A stretch of DNA of 17,604 nt from Acidobacteriota bacterium (GTDB lineage Bacteria > Acidobacteriota > Terriglobia > Terriglobales > Acidobacteriaceae). Where the stretch lies: the NCBI GenBank assembly GCA_021793595.1, contig JAJYSL010000045.1, forward strand, positions 6,890 to 24,493. The letters are read 5' to 3'. The position numbers and the translations under genes were made by a program. The stretch's first letter is position 1. Each line of letters begins with the position of its first letter. Shown here in pieces: positions 7,510 through 13,510 of this stretch. The notes below the pieces were generated by a model that saw only the letters and a list, made by a program, of their open reading frames with translations, was not told the DNA's origin and ran no database searches.

Positions 7510-10416
7510 ATGGCAACCGCTCATCCCACGAAAAAATCTTCGCGCGCTCGCAGCTCCGCCGCCATCGAGAAGCAGCTCTCGCGCTATCGCTCCATGCGCA
7601 ACTTCGAACTGACCGCCGAGCCTCGCGGCGAAAGTAAAGGATCGAAAAAGCGTGACGCCGAAAAGAATTCCGAGTTGCCGTTCGTCATTCAGAAGCACGC
7701 GGCGACCCGGCTCCATTATGATTTTCGTCTCGGCTGGCACGGGGTTCTGAAAAGCTGGGCGGTCACCAAAGGTCCCAGCTATTATCCCGGCGACAAGCGG
7801 CTCGCGGTTCAGGTGGAAGACCATCCCATGGAATATGGCGGCTTTGAAGGCATCATTCCCAAGGGGCAGTATGGCGGCGGGACCGTCATGTTGTGGGACC
7901 ACGGAACCTGGGAGCCGCACGGCGATGTGGAGGAGGGCCTCGAAAAAGGCCGCCTGAAATTCACGCTGAAAGGTGAGAAGCTGCGCGGCGATTGGGCGCT
8001 GATCCGCATGGGCGGCAAGGCCGCAGGCGAGAAGAAGGCCAACTGGCTGTTGATCAAAGAGCACGATGGCCAGGAGCGCGGTCCCGACGATCCTCCCGTC
8101 ACGGAAGAAGAGCCGGACAGCGTTGTCACCGGTCGCGATCTGGATGCCATTGCAGAAAATCAGGATCATGTCTGGGGCACGCAGGGTAGCGAACAGCAGC
8201 AGGGAAAAAAAAGGACGCCGTCGCGCTCATCACAGGAAAAATCTGGGCGCACATCCAAACGTACGAATCATCGCCAGGTAAAACGAAGCGCCGGCGCACC
8301 CCAGGTATTGTCGTTCGCAAGCGAATTGAAGAACGCGCCCAAAGAATCACTGCCGAAGTTTGTGCCGCCGCAGCTGGCGCTCCAGGTCACCGAAGCCCCC
8401 AATGGCTCTGAGTGGATTCATGAGTTGAAGCTGGATGGCTACCGCATACAGGGCTGCATCGAAACAGCTCACGGCGCGACATCCCGTTCTGCAAGGCTGA
8501 TTACCCGCGGCGGCTTGGACTGGACGCATCGCATGCCGGACATCGCCGCAGCCCTGGCGGAGTTGCCGGTGGAAGACGCATTGCTCGATGGCGAAGTGGT
8601 GGTTTTCGACGGCGAGGGGAAGACCAGCTTTGCCGATCTGCAGGCCGCGTTCCAGGAAGGGAAGAGAAAACCTCTAACCTATGTGATCTTCGACTTGCTC
8701 CACTTGAACGGTCACAATCTCCGCAGCCTTCCTCTGGAGCAGCGAAAAAATATGCTGGAGAAAATTCTGGCCCAGGCTTCCGATGGCGACCATCAAGGCA
8801 TTCTGCGGTACAGCGAGCACATCGGCACACGCGGCACGGAGATCTTCGAAAAAGCTTGCGAGCTGGGAGCGGAAGGTATTGTTTCGAAGAAGGCTTCTGC
8901 GCCCTATACCTCTGGCCGAAGTGGCAGTTGGCTCAAAATCAAATGTGTTCGCCAGCAGGAGTTTGTGATTGGCGGATTTACTCGACCCTCAAAAACTGGT
9001 GTTGGCATCGGTGCGCTGCTGCTGGGCTACTATCGCGACGGAGAGCTGATTTATGCTGGCCGCATCGGCACGGGTTTCACGCAGAAAGAGCGTCAACAAA
9101 TGCGCAAGCGTCTGGAGGAAATTCGTCAGTCGCGTCCGGCCTTTTCCAGCGTGCCGCCCAATGGCGCCCGCGATGCGCAATGGGTACAGCCGAAGTACGT
9201 CTGCGAAGTCAAGTTCGCCACCTGGACGGCGGACAATCTCGTTCGCCAGGCGTCCTTTCAGGGTTTGCGAGAAGACAAGCCCGCCAAGCAGGTGACGCGT
9301 GAGCTGCCTGTCGAAACCGAGGGGGCGAAGGAATCTTCGCGGCAAAAGGTCGCAAATACCGCGTCGTCAATTACGGCGCACAAGAAACGTCGCGCGGCCA
9401 GTGTCTCGTCGCCAAACCATCGCTCCCGCCGAACTGCAGTCCACGCTATCGCTTCCAAAATAAACTCAAGCAAGTCAAGCAAAGTGGACGAGACTTTTCC
9501 AATTCCACTGACGCATCCCGACAAAGAGGTCGACTCAGAATCCAAACTGACTAAGGGCGAACTCGCTGATTATTTCTGGGCCGTTCGAGAGCACATGCTG
9601 CCGCACATTATCGATCGGCCGCTCAGCGTCGTTCGGTGCCCGCAAGGCAGCACCAAGCCATGCTTCTTCCAAAAACATGTCACAGGCAATCTGCCCGACG
9701 GAATCGACGGTATTGAGATTCGAGGGCGCAGAAGCGGAGTTGTTGAATCCTACATCACTCTCTCCGGCGCGCTGGGACTAGCCGGATTGGCGCAGATGGG
9801 TGTTCTTGAAATACACCCCTGGGGCTCCAGCAATAGTGACATTGAGAAGCCCGATCGGCTTGTCTTTGACCTGGATCCGGATGAGGCTATTCCCTGGAAA
9901 ACCCTGGCAGAGAGCGCAAGGGAAGTTCGCTCGCGACTGAAAGAGTGCAAGCTGGAAAGTTTTTTGAAGACCACCGGCGGAAAAGGGCTGCACGTTGTCG
10001 CTCCGATCGAACCAGAGCATGACTGGCCGATCGTGAAAGAGTTTGTGCACGACTTCGCCAACCAGATGGCAGCAGAGAATAAGGTCCTGTATCTGACGAA
10101 AATGACCAAGGCTGACCGCAAGGGAAAAATCTTTATTGACTATCTGCGCAACGATCGAGGAGCAACGTCAATCGCGCCGTTTTCTCCCCGCGCGCGTCAC
10201 GGCGCGCCGGTGGCAGTGCCGATGGACTGGAAGGAACTGGACGCGGCCAATCCGCCCCGCTGTCTGGTCGCGGATTTTTCAGACTGGAAATCGCGCCTGC
10301 GTCATGATCCATGGACGGCCATGCTGAAGAAGCGCCAAGCGATTCCGGCGAAACTGCTGGAACCGTTTATCTTTTCTCAGGCGTCCGGTTCACGTCGTTC
10401 GGCGCCGAAGGATTGA
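7510..10416 (+). CDS. ligD: Multifunctional DNA ligase D (phosphoesterase-ligase-polymerase)
   Basis: A 968-residue end-joining enzyme with the order PE-LIG-POL, as in Pseudomonas LigD and unlike the mycobacterial POL-PE-LIG order. The 3'-phosphoesterase (about 55-185) shows H63, H69, D71, R73 and H105. The ATP-dependent ligase (about 280-595) has the adenylation motif ELKLDGYR with catalytic K307, LLDGEVVVFD, AEGIVSKK and the OB fold. The primase-like polymerase (about 665-955) has the metal site FDLDPD (D787, D789), TTGGKGLHVV (Thr where Ser is common) and DYLRNDRG. Two basic, Ser/Lys/Arg-rich linkers (about 225-262 and 600-660) separate the domains. ATG 7510 follows ku by 4 bp. The last 50 bp overlap the 3' end of a small gene on the other strand. 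Confidence 0.96.
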   Translation: MATAHPTKKSSRARSSAAIEKQLSRYRSMRNFELTAEPRGESKGSKKRDAEKNSELPFVIQKHAATRLHYDFRLGWHGVLKSWAVTKGPSYYPGDKRLAVQVEDHPMEYGGFEGIIPKGQYGGGTVMLWDHGTWEPHGDVEEGLEKGRLKFTLKGEKLRGDWALIRMGGKAAGEKKANWLLIKEHDGQERGPDDPPVTEEEPDSVVTGRDLDAIAENQDHVWGTQGSEQQQGKKRTPSRSSQEKSGRTSKRTNHRQVKRSAGAPQVLSFASELKNAPKESLPKFVPPQLALQVTEAPNGSEWIHELKLDGYRIQGCIETAHGATSRSARLITRGGLDWTHRMPDIAAALAELPVEDALLDGEVVVFDGEGKTSFADLQAAFQEGKRKPLTYVIFDLLHLNGHNLRSLPLEQRKNMLEKILAQASDGDHQGILRYSEHIGTRGTEIFEKACELGAEGIVSKKASAPYTSGRSGSWLKIKCVRQQEFVIGGFTRPSKTGVGIGALLLGYYRDGELIYAGRIGTGFTQKERQQMRKRLEEIRQSRPAFSSVPPNGARDAQWVQPKYVCEVKFATWTADNLVRQASFQGLREDKPAKQVTRELPVETEGAKESSRQKVANTASSITAHKKRRAASVSSPNHRSRRTAVHAIASKINSSKSSKVDETFPIPLTHPDKEVDSESKLTKGELADYFWAVREHMLPHIIDRPLSVVRCPQGSTKPCFFQKHVTGNLPDGIDGIEIRGRRSGVVESYITLSGALGLAGLAQMGVLEIHPWGSSNSDIEKPDRLVFDLDPDEAIPWKTLAESAREVRSRLKECKLESFLKTTGGKGLHVVAPIEPEHDWPIVKEFVHDFANQMAAENKVLYLTKMTKADRKGKIFIDYLRNDRGATSIAPFSPRARHGAPVAVPMDWKELDAANPPRCLVADFSDWKSRLRHDPWTAMLKKRQAIPAKLLEPFIFSQASGSRRSAPKD

Positions 10417-10570
10417 TCTCGCCCTTTTCGGTCTCCGGCGTTGGACTGCGCACGGCCGTGTCTCCCTGTCCGGCGGTTGCAGGATTCTTTCCTTCATAGC
10501 CGGAAGGCTGTACCGCATGTTTCAAGTCCGTTGCGCGGTTCTCAACTTTTTCTTTTTCCTGGGTGTTCAT
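10367..10570 (-). CDS. Small hydrophilic hypothetical protein, antisense overlap with ligD 3' end
   Basis: A 67-residue, highly charged protein (starts MNTQEKEKVENRATDLKHA and ends DVNRTPEKR), rich in Glu, Lys, Pro, Thr and Asn, with no hydrophobic segment or Cys. It is probably intrinsically disordered. On its own strand the ATG is preceded by CGAGGA about 5 nt upstream, a convincing ribosome-binding site. It follows mntH on the same strand after about 110 bp, so it may be a third gene of the mntR-mntH unit or have its own promoter. Its last 16 codons plus stop lie antisense to the end of ligD. I do not recognise a family. The overlap is the main argument against it, and the start signal and clean composition are the main arguments for it. 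Confidence 0.5.
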   Translation of the reverse strand: MNTQEKEKVENRATDLKHAVQPSGYEGKNPATAGQGDTAVRSPTPETEKGEINPSAPNDVNRTPEKR

Positions 10571-10681
10571 ACGGTCCTCGTATTGCGGAATTGCGGTCCG
10601 TGCAAATAGTCCGCATCTTTTATGTGGATGCCGTCTGGACTTGTTGGGAAGCTTACGAGATCGAAATGAAGGCTGACTTTA

Positions 10682-12025
10682 CTAGGAATGTCCTAGAAAT
10701 ACCTGCACCAGCAGCCACGCGTTCAATCCCGCGATAAAGATCGCGGAGGTCCATCCAACAATGCGGAGCCAGGGCCGATTGACAAACTCACCCATCTTCT
10801 TGGGATCGCTGGTGAACGCGATCAGGGGAAATACTGCGAAGCTCAATTGCATACTCAGAATCACCTGGCTCAGGATCAGCAATCGCGCCGTGCCAGACAT
10901 GCCCCATAATGCCGTTACAACGATGGTCGGAACAATCGCGAGCAGACGCGTCAGCAATCGCCGTTTCCAGGGAGCCAGCCGGAGGTGAAGAAAGCCCTCC
11001 ATGACCACCTGGCCGGCAAGCGTTCCTGTCAGGGTGGAGTTTTGCCCGGAGGCCAGCAGCGCGATCGCGAACATGGTACTCGCTCCCGCGACGCCGAGCA
11101 ACGGAGTCAGCAATTTGTATGCGTCGCCGATTTCGGCCACTCCACTGTGCCCGCTGCGATGGAAAACGGCCGCCGCAACAATCAGAATGGCAGCGTTTAC
11201 GAACAGTGCCATGGTCAGGGCGGCGGCGGAATCCAGGCTGGCCAGTAGAATGGCTTCCCGCTTGCCTTTCGATGTACGTGGATAATCCCGCGTCTGCACG
11301 ATGGCGGAATGCAGGTACAAGTTGTGCGGCATCACGGTTGCACCAAGGATTCCAATGGCGATGTACAACATGGTGCCGTTCGACAGAATCTCGCGGGAGG
11401 GAACAAATAAATTCCAAGCGATCAAACTCCATTGCGGGTGGGAAAGGAAAATCTCGATCGCAAACATCACACCGATGGTGCCGATCAGCACAATCACCAC
11501 CGCTTCCAGGTAGCGAAACCCGCGGTTCTGCAACAGCAGGATCATCAGCACATCCAGACTGGTAATCACCACACCGACAAGAAGCGGAATACCGAAAAGA
11601 AGCTGCAGCGCGATCGCAGAGCCGATCACTTCTGCCAGGTCACACGCTGCAATGGCGATTTCGGCAAACGCCCAAAGCCCGATCGTGGCTGGCTTGCTGT
11701 AGTGTTCGCGGCAGGCCTGCGCCAGGTCCTGTTCTGTCGCAACCCCAAGTTTGATGGAAAGCCCCTGCAGCAAGATCGCCAGTAGGTTCGACACCATGAT
11801 GGCGAACAGCAGTTTGTAACCGAATCGCGAACCCGCTGCCAGATCGGTGGCCCAGTTGCCGGGGTCCATGTATCCCACGGAAATCAAAAAGCCGGGGCCG
11901 ATGAAGCCAAGCGCCCGCCGCCACAGCTGCGGGGATGTCGATACCCGCACGCTGGAAAACACATCGGGTAGGGAAGGCCGCCGTGGCTTGGGATCGACTT
12001 CAATTTGGGATTGGAGATCGGGCAT
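10682..12025 (-). CDS. mntH: Nramp-family Mn(II)/Fe(II) proton symporter
   Basis: A 447-residue inner-membrane metal importer (459 if started at 12061). Nramp hallmarks are present: GYMDPGNWATD in the first membrane helix, whose Asp and Asn bind the metal, and GATVMPHNLYLHS in helix 6, where Met supplies a soft ligand. About eleven hydrophobic segments follow in the expected spacing, ending NAWLLVQVFLGHS. Nramp proteins with an MntR-type neighbour usually import Mn. I prefer ATG at 12025, which begins MPDLQSQIEV and leaves room for the palindrome at 12066-12079 in the leader; an AAGAGG lies about 13 nt upstream. The alternative ATG at 12061 has no visible ribosome-binding site. It lies directly downstream of mntR on the same strand. 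Confidence 0.93.
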   Translation of the reverse strand: MPDLQSQIEVDPKPRRPSLPDVFSSVRVSTSPQLWRRALGFIGPGFLISVGYMDPGNWATDLAAGSRFGYKLLFAIMVSNLLAILLQGLSIKLGVATEQDLAQACREHYSKPATIGLWAFAEIAIAACDLAEVIGSAIALQLLFGIPLLVGVVITSLDVLMILLLQNRGFRYLEAVVIVLIGTIGVMFAIEIFLSHPQWSLIAWNLFVPSREILSNGTMLYIAIGILGATVMPHNLYLHSAIVQTRDYPRTSKGKREAILLASLDSAAALTMALFVNAAILIVAAAVFHRSGHSGVAEIGDAYKLLTPLLGVAGASTMFAIALLASGQNSTLTGTLAGQVVMEGFLHLRLAPWKRRLLTRLLAIVPTIVVTALWGMSGTARLLILSQVILSMQLSFAVFPLIAFTSDPKKMGEFVNRPWLRIVGWTSAIFIAGLNAWLLVQVFLGHS

Positions 12026-12062
12026 TCTGGCGGACAAACCTCTTACCGAAGTATGCCACATT

Positions 12063-12082
12063 CAGTTAACGATGGTTAAGTG
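12063..12082. promoter_or_regulatory. Inverted repeat between mntR and mntH (possible operator)
   Basis: TTAAC at 12066-12070 and GTTAA at 12075-12079 form a perfect inverted repeat with a 4-bp spacer. Two further matching pairs outside (CA/TG) extend it after one mismatch. It sits just upstream of mntH and downstream of the mntR stop. DtxR-family regulators bind dimeric palindromes, so a metal-responsive operator or internal promoter control is plausible. The arms differ from the two palindromes upstream of mntR, which weakens this reading. Confidence 0.25.
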
Positions 12083-12098
12083 CGGGGTTTAATTTGCG

Positions 12099-12770
12099 CT
12101 AATGCTTCCGTCGTTTGACCCAGACCCTTTCCGCGGCAGGTCTGCCTAATGTGATGGTTCCAGAAGGCGTTTGGATGGTTACTGTTTCGTCGTAGTTGCG
12201 CGCCTGCAACTGCACTCGCGCATTGGGACCAATCCCGGAGTGATGAAGAAAAATCAGCAGTTTAGGGTCTCGTTCGTGCAGGCAGGACACGGTGTAAGGC
12301 ACCTTTTCCGCAGCATCGAATAATGGAACCAGTCCACGTTTTCGCAGTTGGTCCGGGCTTTCCGGCAGAACGGAATTGCCATGCGGACAGGTTCCCTTCT
12401 CTCCAAGTTTTTCGATCAGCTTGGCTTCAAAAGCCGGTGATACTGCATGTTCCAGGCGCTCCGCCTCATCATGGACGCGATACCAATCCATGCCGAACAT
12501 CTCGGACAACATGCGTTCGATCAGGTGATGACGGCGGGCGGTGTGATAGGCCGTCTCTTTTCCTTTTGATGTCAGGCGGACGATGCCATCCGGTTTCACT
12601 TCCACGTAGCCGTCGCGCTTCAAGCGCTTCAGCGCCATGGTGACTGCGGGTGGTGAGACAGAGAGCCAATGGGCGAGCGTGGAAGAGATGACGGTCTGAC
12701 CTTCGGACTCGGCTTCCAAGATGGCCTTTAAGTAATCTTCTTTGGAAATCGTGATGACTTCTTTGGACAT
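12099..12770 (-). CDS. mntR: DtxR/MntR-family metal-dependent transcriptional repressor
   Basis: A 223-residue cytoplasmic regulator expected to bind DNA when loaded with Mn(II) or Fe(II) and to repress mntH. Residues about 8-72 are the winged helix (ISKEDYLKAILEAE, then VSPPAVTMALKRLKRDGYVE). Residues about 73-140 are the dimerisation/metal domain, and about 155-220 an SH3/FeoA-like domain. Likely metal ligands are D12, H81, E85, H100, E104, E107 and H108. Glu104 occupies the place of the DtxR Cys ligand, as in Mn-specific MntR, but position 15, Glu in Bacillus MntR, is Lys. ATG 12770 starts at the conserved region, with GGAG about 11 nt upstream; the frame is open to 12824, where no ribosome-binding site is seen. 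mntH follows on the same strand. Confidence 0.85.
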   Translation of the reverse strand: MSKEVITISKEDYLKAILEAESEGQTVISSTLAHWLSVSPPAVTMALKRLKRDGYVEVKPDGIVRLTSKGKETAYHTARRHHLIERMLSEMFGMDWYRVHDEAERLEHAVSPAFEAKLIEKLGEKGTCPHGNSVLPESPDQLRKRGLVPLFDAAEKVPYTVSCLHERDPKLLIFLHHSGIGPNARVQLQARNYDETVTIQTPSGTITLGRPAAERVWVKRRKH

Positions 12771-12854
12771 TGTTGTTTCCGCTCCGAAGCGGCACGCGCA
12801 ACCCTCACGGATATGGTATTCCATGGTGAGACGCAGTCGGGAAGAGAGTCATTT

Positions 12855-12882
12855 TTGACAGATGTTGGGACGGACGAATAAT
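12855..12882 (+). promoter_or_regulatory. Putative sigma70-type promoter reading rightward
   Basis: TTGACA at 12855-12860 is a perfect -35 box, followed by a 16-bp spacer and AATAAT at 12877-12882 (5 of 6 to TATAAT). It reads away from mntR into a 600-bp region without a convincing gene. Predicted transcription starts near 12889, inside the first palindrome (12883-12898), so a protein bound there should block initiation. The spacer is 1 bp shorter than the optimum. Confidence 0.45.
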
Positions 12883-12928
12883 GGTTGCCTTAGCGACGAT
12901 ATTTGCACAATTGGTTGCTAGGGCAACT
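12883..12928. promoter_or_regulatory. Paired palindromic sites upstream of mntR (candidate operators)
   Basis: Site 1 is GGTTGCCTTAGCGACG at 12883-12898 and site 2 is GGTTGCTAGGGCAACT at 12913-12928. Both are 5-4-5 inverted repeats (GTTGC-N4-GCAAC; site 1 has one mismatch). Reading site 2 on the other strand, 12 of 16 positions agree with site 1. The centres are exactly 30 bp apart, close to three helical turns, which suits cooperative binding on one DNA face. They lie 113-158 bp upstream of the mntR start and at the start point of the rightward promoter. Binding by MntR is inferred from position only. Confidence 0.45.
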
Positions 12929-13394
12929 AAACTTGCGCTCAATTCTCCGCTCCGAAAAATAAATCTGGAAATCCTGGCGCAAAATTCGTCCAACCTGTGA
13001 TTTCGCAGCTCCCAGGGGGAATTCCCGGCCCGGAACGGCCGCCCACCCGAGAGCGGAATCGAGCGGCGGATGGACCGCGCGTGGAGCCCTCTTTTCGGCG
13101 CACCTCCGCAAGGCATAAAATCAAGGAGTTCGATACAGTTTCGCGTCTCGATGAGGGGTCTGAGTCGGCCTTCGTGTGTGGCGTGATTCCTCCGTGTGAC
13201 AGCGAACACAAACGAAGCCCAACCTGGCATGAGAACATATTGGAAGCGAAACCTTTGATAGTGAATAAGAGAGCCACACGATGACACTACCCCCAGACCT
13301 TCTATCGGTCCGATGCGGAAGTATTTCCGGCGGCTTTGCCCGCACTTTTCAGACGTAATTTCGAGCGTCGGCTTTTTAGCCGGCGCTTGTTTTT
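12889..13394 (+). ncRNA. Candidate non-coding transcript or attenuated ppdK leader
   Basis: From the promoter at 12855-12882 to the intrinsic terminator ending at 13394 there are about 500 nt with no plausible protein. The open frames here (+ strand 12997-13284; - strand 12805-13470) are Arg/Ser-rich with no start signal or family resemblance. The interval holds a long imperfect hairpin at 13168-13219 (CTTCG-TGTGT pairing with ACACA-AA-CGAAG). Either a free RNA of about 500 nt or an attenuated 5' leader of ppdK would explain a terminator with no gene in front of it. No known RNA family was recognised. Confidence 0.3.
13364..13394 (+). terminator. Intrinsic terminator without an upstream gene
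   Basis: AGCGTCGGC at 13364-13372 pairs with GCCGGCGCT at 13379-13387 (9 bp including one G-T pair) around a 6-nt loop. It is followed by TGTTTTT at 13388-13394. The T-run occurs only in the + direction. It lies about 117 bp before the ppdK start, so it must end an RNA begun in 12771-13360 or act as an attenuator for ppdK. Confidence 0.65.
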
Positions 13395-13417
13395 GGAGTT
13401 TAGGAACACTGGGGCGG

Positions 13418-13489
13418 GCTTGCCGCGCGGCGAGCTGGTCCTGAACTGAGTGGAGATTGCCGGAACGCACCTGGGTGCGGTCCGCGGAC
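13418..13489 (+). other. Hairpin cluster in the ppdK leader
   Basis: Three short, GC-rich inverted repeats follow one another between the terminator and the ppdK ribosome-binding site: GCTTGCC/GGCGAGC at 13418-13435 with a GCGC loop; CGCAC/GTGCG at 13466-13479 with a CTGG loop; and the palindrome GTCCGCGGAC at 13480-13489. They could shape the leader or the start region, but none has a T-run or a match to a known element. Confidence 0.3.
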
Positions 13490-13510
13490 GAACAGGAGCG
13501 AGGATTTCAG

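Noticed and set aside
10682..10696. CTAGGA-ATG-TCCTAG palindrome at the mntH stop codon as a terminator
   Set aside because: It is AT-containing, only 6 bp and lacks a T-tract on the mntH strand; it may simply reflect codon sequence.
12997..13284. A 96-codon open frame on the + strand in the same gap
   Set aside because: It starts at a GTG without a ribosome-binding site, has a composition unlike a folded protein and resembles no family; the non-coding reading fits better.
12805..13470. A 221-codon open frame on the - strand between mntR and ppdK
   Set aside because: It overlaps the mntR upstream region, has no ribosome-binding site, is rich in Arg, Ser and Cys without domain-like pattern, and its reverse carries a promoter and terminator.
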